From: Tulasnella sp. 424
Lineage: Eukaryota > Basidiomycota > Agaricomycetes > Cantharellales > Tulasnellaceae
Length of the DNA stretch: 64,000 nucleotides
Assembly (NCBI GenBank): GCA_019633425.1
Contig: WSUB01000145.1
Span: 38,798-102,797 of the forward strand
Direction: 5' to 3'
In this document: positions 54,191 to 64,000 of the stretch, piece by piece
Numbering within the stretch: the first letter of the stretch is position 1
How the letters are laid out: the number at the start of each line of letters is the position of its first letter
The notes under the pieces: model-generated
The model's database searches: none
Seen by the model: the letters and a program-made list of their open reading frames with translations, nothing else
Told to the model about the DNA's origin: nothing
Program-made: the position numbers and the translations under genes

Positions 54191-56399
54191 ATCGTAGCGG
54201 CGCACGGAGGCGCCATTTCCCCGACTCCCTTCTCAAAAGATCATGAGAGAATCCATATACTGAGCACAATGTTGAAGTAGCCTTCAATGAAGAATATAAC
54301 CAAACCAAAACGGAACTGGTCGGAGTCGGAGATCTCCTCACAGTCTCTGAGGCGGACGATCATGAAATGAAGAGACTGAGTTACATACTTGCAACTTCGC
54401 CGTTCCGGAAACAGAGGGTGGGTTGCTCGGTCCGAACCCCTAAAAGCTTTAGTTCAACGGTCTGTATAGTCTGTGAGCAGGCGAAGCTCACGTATCCGGC
54501 GGCTGCCGCCACCGAGACACTCGCCCTTCGTTGGGTGTACTCGGTTAGTATAAGCTGTGTTTTCCGCGTCCGAATCAGGCTGTCCCCATCCAGCATCTTA
54601 CAGGTGAGTGACAGAGTTACGACAAGCCATGGGCTCTTAAGGTCATTGGTGCACATCATTCCACCCGGGAAGTCGCATTCACGTCATTCGGTGGATCCGG
54701 ATGAGTAGGGACTCGAAGATAAGAGGCATTGCTAAGGGTTGGCAGGTAACCCAACGTCATACTAGTATTTGTTGAGGTTATAATATCTTATTATGGGAAT
54801 TTCATAGATAAACGAAAATTCCTATATCGAACAGGTGGCGAGGCTCAGAAGTCACGTTCGCCGGATCCCAGAGAAGCGATTGTGTGATATCGCTCTTAGT
54901 ATAATGCATCCGGACGTGCTTGAGCGAAAGCCTCGCGTTCGGCAGCTATCGCCGCTGAGACGCTCGTCTTTCGCCGGGGACGAGACCACGCTATATTGGG
55001 CATCGTTATGCCATTTTTTTGCGAACGAGGTGGACATTCATATCAAAGTATATGCCCAAAGCCGCTCGCTCAGCCCAGGACCCTTCGCTAAAATTCTCAA
55101 ACCAATCGAGATCCAGAAAAACTTCATCTTGCCGGGGTTGGTTCGACTTGCGTGACCGGGATGCCGGCGGGCTTGTCCAACACTCCGCAGCATCTTGAAT
55201 GTCATATAAACGCACATGTTATTTGATTCTATATTACTCGGTGATACAGTATTACATGAATTAGTGTCGGTTTTTACTGAGGGATATGTAGAAGTGATGA
55301 GGTCGCACCAGGGGGAGGGTCGCGTAGAAAACGAACTCTTCCACGGCCTTTCCTACCGCCGCGGAAGGACGCGGAAGTGACGTCAGGGATCGGGTGATTG
55401 CGGGCGTCCTGGTGCCTGAACATTTTGCGCTGAGAAAACCCTCCTCTCTGGCTTCGCTTAATCAGAGAGTCGGGGACGCGCTCCCGCTGGACTTTTAACA
55501 CTGCTCCCTGAGTCAGAACGTACCGATAATGTCAACTAACCTCCCTTCTTAAACGCTTATCAGGCTCTCTCGGACTGAACACACTGCTTATACACAGGTG
55601 GCGACTCTACTACAACGATATTTGCTACTATACTCTGTCGGCTCTTGTGCAAATGTCAGCCCTAAAATAGGAAAACCATATCCAGCAGGCGGGCAAATTT
55701 ATTAACCGCGAGAACTTTCAACATAAATTTCCGGGGGAGGTGATCGGTGTCCTTGATGTGCAAGTGATTCTCCCCAGCGATAGCTCAGCGAAGCCAGCCC
55801 GGAATGCTCACGACCGAACACCAAACACCTTTGGGCTCTCAAAGCTGTAGCCGATGAGGCTGAAACTGAATCGCAGAGGGTTCCCGACTTTGTCACTGAG
55901 TTCCCTCCTAGCAAGCTATGGTTCAGTTCCCTTGTGCATGAGCTATTATGACATCGACGCGATGCTCAGACATCCGCTTCTATGTTCCTTGGCGATGCAC
56001 TCTACATCAAATGGAAGCCATTCAATTTTGACATCTTACGGAGCGATAAATTCCGCGCTTTCTAGTGCCTCGGCATGTAGGGCTGACATTTACGCCAAGC
56101 AATTGCCTCTCGGAATCATTGTGTTGGATGGCAAAAAAGTCGAACCCACTTCAACAGGATCATGTGCAGCTCTGTGAATTGTAAAAATCCTTTGCTACGC
56201 GTACGGAATCAAGATACAAAATTTTGTTAAGTCACCTTCAGCGAGGGTATCCGCCTCTTGAATTCCATGACCCTAGGTTGAAGAAATAGTTTGTGCGATG
56301 TATTCAACGAAAACACAATTGTACAATCTTAAACTGCGTAGATCTTTCATTTCACAGACAAACTGAGTCGGGGACCTGGCGGGATAGCGCCGCTACGAT
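54191..56399. mobile_element. DNA-transposon-like element with terminal inverted repeats
   Basis: Left end 54191-54227 begins ATCGTAGCGGCGC and finishes CCCCGACTC; right end 56365-56399 is its imperfect inverse (GAGTCGGGG ... GCGCCGCTACGAT). It sits in an insertion of about 2.3 kb (54060-56400) within the duplicated spacer. Internal frames (for example minus 54659-54381, + 55854-56177) show no recognised transposase motifs, so it looks non-autonomous or decayed. An obvious target-site duplication was not found; about 130 bp on the left belong to neither the spacer nor the element proper. Confidence 0.6.
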
Positions 56400-56400
56400 A

Positions 56401-56940
56401 GTACTAGTAAAAGTTCATTAGAGATCCTACAGGATACAGTGACATACAACTACCTCCTCTTCGTCCTCCTCGGTCCCACCCCGTCAGAGGCAGGAATATC
56501 CGGTGTCGTACATCTCCGATTACTCACTTAAATCTTTGACAGGATCCTCGTGCGGTTTGGTACAGATGCCTCCATCTCCAGCATCCACTAAGGACCACTA
56601 TCGACGCGACGTTGGCTGACGGCCCGAGAGCGACTTTTGAAGGGGAGGCGAAACTAAGTCTCCGTTGGTCGTTTTCGAGGAGGGTTTGTTCGGCGAAGAC
56701 TCCCAACGGAACATCGAATGCGATTCGGTTTTGCTGTTGAGACGAGCATGGCACTTATTGCAAGTGTCTTGGTTGTATATAAAGGAGAGGGGACGTCCGT
56801 CTTTGAACGTGCAGGCCAGAGGATGTCGGGAACGAAATCGACTGAATGAAAGTGTAGGAGAGCGACTCGGCCAAGTTGAGCGGATTCCAGGGACACTGTG
56901 GAGGAGAGGCGACCTGGATAGAAGGAAGACAGCTTAGCTT
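56401..56940 (+). pseudogene. Unidentified relic Y (S8)
   Basis: + strand EEGLFGEDSQRNIECDSVLL and LLRRAWHLLQ at 56680-56765, then a GT and, about 50 nt on, CAG followed by ARGCRERNRLNESVGERLGQ (56815-56880), which suggests a lost intron structure. The upstream YDYLVLL patch at 56445-56480 is frameshifted. Family unknown. Confidence 0.38.
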
Positions 56941-57383
56941 CATTCTTTGGAGGGTGCATCGGTCTCGTAGTGGTGCTCACTGGTGTTATGCGACGGCTTC
57001 CAACCGATGCACCGTGTCGCTCAAGCATGGTGACCAAAAGGCGGAACGATGACCGCAACCTCTTTTCTCCCGTTCTCCAACTTCAACTGGCTTGCATTGG
57101 ACTCGATTGCATCGGCTTTGAAACGACTCCCTTTCGCCTAATGTTTTTGGTGGTTCGCAAGATACGTCGCGTATCCTCGAGAGGTTCGCAGGCGTTCATT
57201 GGAACCGTCGATGATTTGCCGAAGAAAGCTGATGTCTCTCGAGTACAGTGAGTAGGGAATTTCTGAGTGCTTGACGAGGACAGGACGCGCGCACCCGACT
57301 GGAGTTAATGATGGTTCAGATTGAAACGGACACGTGCGTGAAGGCGACCTCAGGGTTCGGCGGCGAATTCGAATGGTGAACAA
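56941..57383 (-). pseudogene. Unidentified relic Z (S8)
   Basis: Minus frame 57383-57138 is open for 81 codons with LVKHSEIPYSLYSRDISFLR and NERLRTSRGYATYLANHQKH. Aligned with 31024-31262. Confidence 0.38.
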
Positions 57384-57625
57384 TTTGTGAAAGCGACGCG
57401 GAGCTCAGCTGCTCGACTCGACTGAATGCTGTTATCCTTTGCACGTATCATATATCTACGCGCTGCACCGGGAGGTCCTTCCGTGACCCGGGTTATTCCT
57501 AGACAGCACCGTTAACTCATTTTCGCCACATTCCCCTCACCAGCAATCCACTGGTACCATTCCTTGTCACCCGTCCATTCCTCTCAGCTCCCTTCAATCT
57601 GTGAGGTGGTTTGCTCTCGGTACGA

Positions 57626-58165
57626 GCAGGAAGTGCGCGCGCGGCGGAAACATTTCGTGGAACTTTTCAAAGACACCGGGTCAGCCACTCATCCGTTCCT
57701 TCCGCTAAGTCCGTTACTCGCCATTTCGGCGTCTAGGACGCCCCCTTGTAAATAAACATAGTCACTGTATTAGTTCTATGATCTGAAAACTCGCTCGCTT
57801 CAACGTGGGCTGCCATGAAGTTGCTTCGCGCAGCCTTGAAATTTTGCAACTAACCCTGCTCTCAGCCGCCCAAAACATATCACACCGCATTTGAGCGAAG
57901 CACGAGCAGCCATCATGACGACCGTCATATTGTTATATCACGATACATAACGACACTTAGATACCTCCCACCTGTCCAACTTGAAAGCCCAGACTCCAGC
58001 TAGCATCCCGCTGTCGATATTCACACAGTTCAACCCGCGGTCCGGGTTGGCGAGCCACCCGAACTCAACATCGGTCTGATTGCAAATAGCGACCATTGTT
58101 CCAACCCCTCGGTCTCCTCCGGCTACCTCGAAATATTTCGTGAAATCTATCCGCCGTTCGCGCGC
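57626..58165. mobile_element. MITE-like 540-bp insertion
   Basis: Flanked by two exact copies of GCTCTCGGTACGA (57613-57625 and 58166-58178). The uninterrupted site is visible in S4 (about 24814-24840). Element ends are imperfectly inverted: GCGCGCGCGGCGGAAA near the left, TCCGCCGTTCGCGCGC at the right. No protein recognised. Confidence 0.55.
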
Positions 58166-58178
58166 GCTCTCGGTACGA

Positions 58179-59003
58179 GGACTGAGTGTCGGTTTCTCTG
58201 CCCGGTAACCGGCGTTGAGAATCTGGCTCGAGACCACCGTGACGTTGACGGAGATCTTATTCCAACTTTCTCAACGCACCGAGCGCCGTGATTCCACTCA
58301 GAGAACCGACTTCCTTTCCTTGTAAGAGCGAGATGGCAAATATTCAGGAGAAAGCTGAGAGGCTCTGGGTTCGCTTGGGACCATGGTTCTACGACGTCAC
58401 GACTCTTGGGCTCTTGCTATGGCAGTGGAGAACCCTCCAAATTAAGAAATGAACCCGGTCGCCAGGTCGATCGGGTATACAAAATGTGTTGGATGGGACG
58501 TGAGTGACGTCGCCCTGGAGGGGGGAATCGTTGCAATCGGAGTTAGGTAGGGTTACCGGTCGACCGGTCCTGTTTGCAATGGAAGACTTGACGAACAGAA
58601 GCCAGAACAGGAGAATATAACTAGGACTACTCTATAGCTGTAGAGTAGTCCGTTAATGGCATTGACGTTACGGCATAATTGATTTCGGTGCTTCAGTCTT
58701 GTGTCTGGTTGCGCAGTGCACGTCCCCTTATCTTGTGGCGTACATAGCCGTGCAATGTGTTGCCAGTGAAAACGCACGGCTACGGGACCAGTTCGACGTG
58801 CCCAATATTATGAGCCTTGCGAAGAAGGGGAGGCAGAGATGTACGCTGTCCCAGGTGGAGAAGACTCTGGCGTCCTTTTATTCTTCTCGCACGATCCCAC
58901 GCAAACATCCCATCAGCTTCTCCCTCCCTCCAACTCTCGACGAGACCCAACCGTAAACAGCGACTCTTATCGACACTTAGCATCTTCTACCTTGAATCAT
59001 CCT
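58179..59003 (+). promoter_or_regulatory. Upstream region of copy I
   Basis: Cassette 58215-58450 shared with E and H. Conserved motif TTATCTTGTGGCGTAC at 58729-58744, about 270 bp before the ATG. The short inverted repeat ACTACTCTATAG-CTGT-AGAGTAGT lies at about 58626-58650. Confidence 0.45.
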
Positions 59004-61702
59004 ATGCCAAAAGACGACTGTCACGATGCCGGTCCTTCCGCGTTGCCTGGCTCGGCGTCAGACTCGAACCACGATACTTCCTCCGGTGCCTTCCTGCCGA
59101 GCGCTGAGCTGGTACGTCCTCCCCGAGCCTCATAGCCAATTTCCAATGACTCATCAAAACTACTTTTCGTCATAGACAGCGAAACTCAAGAAGCTTGCGA
59201 ATCGACGACTTGATCTCTCCTCTATCGAATTCGTCAACGGGGCACCCGAGTTCCGTGGAGGATTTGCAGCAGTTGCACGAGCCTCTTTGGTGCCCCCCTC
59301 CAGTGGCCAAGGCAGCCGGCTCGGTCTTTTCGGGGGAATGTCTCGGCGGCGGAAGGTCGGTGCTAGTCTGCTTTCCGGGGCATTGGCAGCGACGATGACC
59401 GGCTCATCAGTTCAACCTTACAGGATGTAGCAGTCAAGAAAATGAGAATGTCAAATGCCCCGGCGCGGATATTAGGGGTAAGCAGACTCCGACCATCACG
59501 TAGTGGTTTCAGCTCTGAGGTCTTTCGGTGCAGTTGGCCCTCAGGGAAGCCGAATTCTTAGTCGGACTTGATCACGAAAACGTCATTAAGCTCGAAGGAT
59601 TCGTCGAGTATTTGCCCAATAATGTGGTCTGGCTGGTCTTTCCCTGGGCGGAGAACGGAAACTTGAGTAACTTTATCGCCTCAGCGGAATGGGAGATCCC
59701 TGAACGAATCTGGCTGGTACGATCGCACTATCTTTTCTTCGACCCACCTCTGACCCATTGCATTCCAGATTAATGACGTGGCTAGAGGAGTCGAATACCT
59801 CCATAGCCAACAACCCCCAATCCGCCACGGCGACCTCAAATCTGTATGTTCTGAGAGCATTGTATGGATCCACTGACAAACATTGCTCTGACTTTGCAGA
59901 TAAACATATTGATCAACTCCGAGTACCGCGCGGTAATTACCGACTTCGGATCTGCTCGCCGTGTCACAACCGAGGATCTGAACAAGCAGATGAGGCAAGC
60001 TGAAAACGAACCGCAAGCAGCGTTGTCCTTGGAAGCAAAGTTTGACGAAACTACCAACGCCATCAGCATCACGCTGACAAGTGATCAGTACACGCTTCGT
60101 TGGGCTGCTCCAGAGCTATTGAGAGAGGAGGAAGCTACCGTTGCAAGCGATACCTGGGCACTAGGGTGCGTAGCGTACGAGGTAAGGTTCAGGTCACATA
60201 TCGTTGATCGCTAGAGCTCAAACATTGACTCCGAAAATAGGTAATGACCAACGCGATCCCGTTTCAAGATATCAAGGATGCCATCGTCGTCATGCGGATC
60301 ATTCGGGGAGACCTCCCTTCCATCAGCGACAACGCTCGCATGTCATTGATTCAGGCACTCTGTTCTATGATACTTGCGTGCTGGAGCATCGACCCGCGGA
60401 AACGACCGACTGCTGAGAATTGCCGAGAGTCAATTGGATGGATGGTGAGTAATGGAAATTGCAGGTCGACCACGTGCAATTGACCGAGTTTTGATATAGC
60501 CTATGATTAGACCAGACCCGATACGGACCGTGGATGCAGCCGCTTCTAGGGCTCGCTCTCCAGCACTTCTGATGCAACTGGGAGAGATGCATAGACGGCA
60601 GGGTGACTACCCGAATGCGCTAGACTTCTTCAATGATGCTCTGGGTAGCTACGGGGATGTCGGCGACAGCAAAGGGAAGGCAGCGGTGCTGGTTCAGGTG
60701 GCGCAAGTGCATCGGGCTCGAGACGAGTACAGCCAGGCTGTGGGTTTCTACACCGAGGCCCTCCAAATCTGCACCGACATCGGCGACAGCCAGGGGAGAG
60801 CCGGCACTCTTTGGGGTCTCGCTGAGGTGCATCGGCTTCAAAACGAGTACAGCCAGGCCGTAACATTCTACACCGAGGCCCTCCAAATCTTCACCGACAT
60901 TGGCGACAGGCAAGGGAGAGCTACCGTTCTTTTGTGTCTCGCTGAGGTGCATCGGGTTCAAAACGAGTACAGCCAGGCCGTGAGATTCTACACCGAGGTC
61001 CTCCAAATCCGCACCGACATCGGCGACAAGCAAGGGAGAGCCGACGCTCTAAAGGGTCTCGCTGACGTGCATCGGCTTCGAAACGAGTACAGCCAGGCCG
61101 TGACATTCTACACCGAGGCCCTCCAAATCCGCACCGACCTCGGCGACAGGCATGGGAGAGCCGACGCTCTGCAAGGTCTCGCTGAGGTGCATCGGGCTCG
61201 AACCGAGTACAGCCAGGCCATGACATTCTACACCGAGGCCCTCCAAATCCGCACCGACCTCGGCGACAGGCAAGGGAGAGCTTACGCTCTTTGTGGTCTC
61301 GCTCAGGTGCATCGGCTTCAAAACGAGTACAGCCACGCCGTGACATTCTACACCGAGGCCCTCGAAATCCAGACCGACATCGGCGACAGGCAAGGGAGAT
61401 CCGCCGCTCTTTGGGGTCTCGCTGAGGTGCATCGGCTTCAAAAACAGTACAGCCAGGCCATCCAGCTTTTCTCCGAAGCGCTGCAAATTCAAGTCGATAT
61501 TGGCGACAGATACGGAGGAGCCTGGACTCTGATGGTGCTTGCCGACGTCCATCGCGATCAGGACCAGCACGAAGACGCCACACGCCTTTATGAAAAGGCT
61601 GCTGGAATTTTTGGAGAAATCGGAGATACTCCCGACGCAGAGAAGGCATTGTTCCGCGCCGCACGGGTCCGACAACAGCTCGAACCGACTGCGACTGAAT
61701 AA
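59004..61702 (+). CDS. Kinase-TPR protein, copy I
   Basis: Exons: 59004-59111, 59176-59355, 59424-59477, 59534-59716, 59769-59843, 59900-60181, 60241-60444, 60500-61702; 762 residues, open. Motifs: RGGFAAVARA, VAVKKM, LREAEFL, HGDLKSINIL, ITDFGSAR, WAAPELL, DTWALGC, DPRKRPTAENC. The exon 2 linker is short, like that of H. Exon 8 has about 9 TPR units and a C-terminus of the A/B/D/G type ending LEPTATE. It shares its promoter type with E, F and H but its 3' end with A, D and G, another mosaic. Predicted cytosolic Ser/Thr kinase; partner unknown. Confidence 0.9.
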
Positions 61703-61770
61703 CGATGTTTCGGAGAGACCTCAGAGATTCATTTCTTGAACCCGACTGTAGTTCATGTAACATCCGTTGT

Positions 61771-61795
61771 CGTGCAAAATCGTAATCTATGTACG
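61771..61795 (+). terminator. Conserved 3'-UTR element, copy I
   Basis: CGTGCAAAATCGTAATCTAT then GTACG, about 70 nt after the stop; same element as after A, B, D and G. Confidence 0.38.
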
Positions 61796-61847
61796 GCGCT
61801 CTCTAAGACAGTGGAACTCCGCACGTCTTGGTTGCGTCCAGTTCTCA

Positions 61848-61990
61848 TCATGCATTCGATTCGATTAGTCCGGGGTACCCCGAGCCCAAGTCGTCTTTGA
61901 TGAAGTCATGTAGCTCGCCGGGGAACCCGAAGCTCTGGGACATGTACATCCGTTAACGAGGACTAAAGGAAACCCAGTGGATGAGATTGC
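61848..61990 (-). pseudogene. Alternative NADH dehydrogenase relic (S9), end fragment
   Basis: Minus strand: FGFPGELHDFIKDDLGSGYP then GLIESNA and a stop at 61848. Same truncation point as in the other three relics. Confidence 0.65.
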
Positions 61991-62145
61991 GTCCGCTTCT
62001 GGGGGGTGATGCTTAACTTAATGCGCGAGAGGCACGGAGGAATTAGATTCACAAGCAGCGGAAGGACATTCATTACATCCCGCTGGGGTTCGAAGTGCAT
62101 GGCCCCATCTAGCGAGCGTTTTATCGCTCAACCCCAGTCCTGTCT

Positions 62146-62895
62146 ATGCTTTTTAGCGACCACTGCCTGCAGCACCTGCTTCGCCACACCGTCCATCACC
62201 GACTGTACTTCACCGACACCCTGCACGTTTCCGGTAGGTTCGCTCCTGGGCGTCGTTGGCGAGCCAGAGTCTTCATCAGGACTGTAGAAAGGACCGATAT
62301 GAAGTTCGCCTAGGATCCTGAGCTCAAGGCGTCGGCGGTTTGGTGGAAGGATTTGAGGGGTCCGAATACATTGTGCGGCGTTGAGCAGGTCGAGCAGGTA
62401 AAGTGAGCCATGTTGAGAAGGAGGCCGATGATCTACGTCTGTCTGAAGTGATCAAAAAAGATACGGGAGCCGGAAATGGGAAGGCAGCGTACCGGAACGT
62501 CGACCTTGCGGAACATAGCCACGCCTTTCTTGGTGTCGATGAGGGCAGCATCTTGAGGCGTCGACGCGATTACAGCTCCTGAACACGAAAGAGTACGTCA
62601 AACTGCCATGCAAAATGTATCATGAAATAGGCAAGCGTACTGTCAAGTTGCACCAACTGACCGAGGGTCAACTGGACGTCGCCCGTTCCGGGAGGCATAT
62701 CGATGACTACAACATCCAAGCCTGAATGACCTTCACCACCGCGACCTATCCAGTCAAGATCAAACAGGACCTGTTGGACAGCGTTTTGAGCCATTAGCCC
62801 TCGCCATACGACGGCGGTACCGTCGGTCTGAGGGACCATAAACCCGATTGATATGCATTGCAATCCGTCGTTTGAACACGGGATGATTGCGCCAT
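62146..62895 (-). pseudogene. IND1: IND1 relic (S9), fused to PSF1
   Basis: Minus strand: [60 protein letters not shown] and FTCSTCSTPHNVFGPLKSFH-like residues. The family stop codon is lost. The N-terminal half is replaced by PSF1 sequence at about 62895, the same junction as near 23045. Confidence 0.8.
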
Positions 62896-63167
62896 CCAGT
62901 CTTGAGGCGTTCGGTGCGGTGGGCATGGTACGCGAGTAAGCGGCGTTTGCTTTAACGGATTGCAATGTGATACATCGTTGATGCACAAAGGACTTGTTGG
63001 GACGGTGTGAGGGCATTGATACCGGGACGGTCTCCTGCGGATTGCTGTGGAGCGTTCGGACCCCAAGTTGGACATTGCGGAAGAGTGGATCGTTGTATTT
63101 GCAGAGAGTATCAGTATGAGAGGATTGTTTGGACTCAACGACGAGAGCGAGAGCTTGGTCTCCGAAC
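62896..63167 (-). pseudogene. PSF1: PSF1 relic (S9), N-terminal half
   Basis: The ATG is replaced by CTG near 63165; FGDQALALVVESKQSSHTDT and the following YKYND (read CKYND) can be followed. LAYHAHRTERL at about 62940-62900 is joined to IND1. Frames are broken between the segments. Confidence 0.75.
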
Positions 63168-63169
63168 AG

Positions 63170-64000
63170 TTAAAGCTGGTGGGCAATCGCGGTCGGACGC
63201 CGGAGCGTTATCTCCGTGGAGCCGATCCTGACTGACGTCCCTCACCCCTCGAAGGTCACAATGGAAGAGGACCCAGGATTACCACCTGGAACGCCTCCGA
63301 AAAGTGAGCACCCGTTGACAACTGGCTTGTTGCCAACTCTCGATTAATTTCCCTGCAGACCTTTCGCCACATGACCGGCTTGCGGACGGACTGACTATCT
63401 TTCCTTGTTTGGAATTTGGTGGATAGAGTGAGGTGCATTGTCTCAGCTCAGCTGCGACTTCCTTTTCTGGGTAAAGGATACTAATTCAATCGAAAAGAAG
63501 GGACGCGTCTATGTTTACTGTGCGGATATTGCCATCGCCCAGCATGACGTCATGTATATAAAGACAGGTTTGACACTAGCCATGCCGAGAATATTATGAA
63601 TTGGGCCGCCAATTGGATCGGCGTTAGGCGGACTCCACCAACAATACACCCATCCCTCCATATAATTCCTGTCCCGTGCGGCTTATAAGACCTGCGACAC
63701 GTCAGACCAAGTTCGATATGTCCCCTCTCCCGTCCTCCTCTCCCCCTCCCCTCCCCGTCCCCCCTCGTGATTAGTACGTTGCCACAGGACATACTGCGAA
63801 GTTCTTTTAACTGCCCTGCAATTGAGAACCTAGCGACCACACTGTGCCAGACGGTCTTGAGACCATTCGGAAGACACGTTGATCCCATTCCTCGCCTACC
63901 ATTCACCCTCTTCTTTTTGGGACTCTCGACGCGGGCCTCCACGTGGCGAGTCCTGGGCAACGGACCTCTTTCCTGTCGATCGACGGAAGAGGACGGCTAA
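63170..64000 (+). repeat. Duplicated block shared with 23301-24125
   Basis: Second copy of the S4 block, with the small-gene exon start ATGGAAGAGGACCC near 63260, the TATA-like patches and the CT-rich tract (63720-63765). The similarity runs to the end of the window, so the array probably continues beyond it. Confidence 0.65.

Noticed and set aside
54381..56177. Transposase inside the TIR element
   Set aside because: Open frames are short, on both strands, without visible catalytic motifs.
1..64000. NLR or NACHT/NB-ARC genes, CRISPR arrays, tRNA or rRNA genes
   Set aside because: No P-loop NTPase lies between kinase and TPR; the regular repeats are coding; no tRNA or rRNA signatures were found by eye.

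Overview
The window looks like nuclear DNA of a filamentous basidiomycete, probably an Agaricomycete. Its genes are cut by short (51-68 nt) GT-AG introns, promoters carry CT-rich leaders, and the kinases have the HGDLK-type catalytic loop that I associate with expanded TKL-like kinase families in mushrooms. The taxon is an inference; no species-specific marker is visible.

The window is dominated by a tandem array of nine paralogous genes, all on the + strand, one every 6-9 kb. I call them copies A-I: A 1-1981 (5' end outside), B 4648-7327, C 10777-13875, D 18764-21620, E 25561-29048, F 32341-35437, G 38804-41783, H 47403-50463, I 59004-61702. Each complete copy has eight exons and seven introns, all phase 0. 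It encodes a short Ser/Pro/Asp-rich N-terminus, a protein kinase domain and a block of 8-15 near-identical 40-residue TPR units in one last exon. No NB-ARC/NACHT domain, membrane segment or signal peptide is seen. Copies C, D, E, F, H and I (and A as far as visible) read open. Copy B has an in-frame TAG in exon 2. Copy G has a TAG just after the kinase domain. The architecture (kinase effector plus homogenised superhelical repeats in an amplified cluster) resembles fungal non-self recognition repertoires, but that role is inference.

The spacers are duplicated too, and carry minus-strand wrecks of three conserved housekeeping genes. These are the 5' half of an alternative (type II) NADH dehydrogenase (after A, D, G, I), the mitochondrial Fe-S P-loop ATPase IND1/NUBPL (after C, D, E, F, G, H, I) and the GINS subunit PSF1 (after D, E, F, G, H, I). 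Every one I checked is broken by stops, frameshifts, truncation or fusion. The ancestral unit was apparently kinase-TPR(+), NADH dehydrogenase fragment(-), IND1(-), PSF1(-), then several unidentified relic modules and the promoter of the next kinase. Decay of the passengers against open kinase-TPR frames suggests selection acts on the kinase-TPR genes.

The longest spacer (50464-59003) holds three insertions: about 570 bp at 53340-53905, about 2.3 kb containing a 2.2 kb element with 35-37 bp terminal inverted repeats (54191-56399), and a 540 bp MITE-like element between 13 bp direct repeats (57613-58178). A promoter motif around TTATCTTGTGGCGTGC precedes every copy whose upstream region is visible. 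I saw no rRNA, tRNA or CRISPR.
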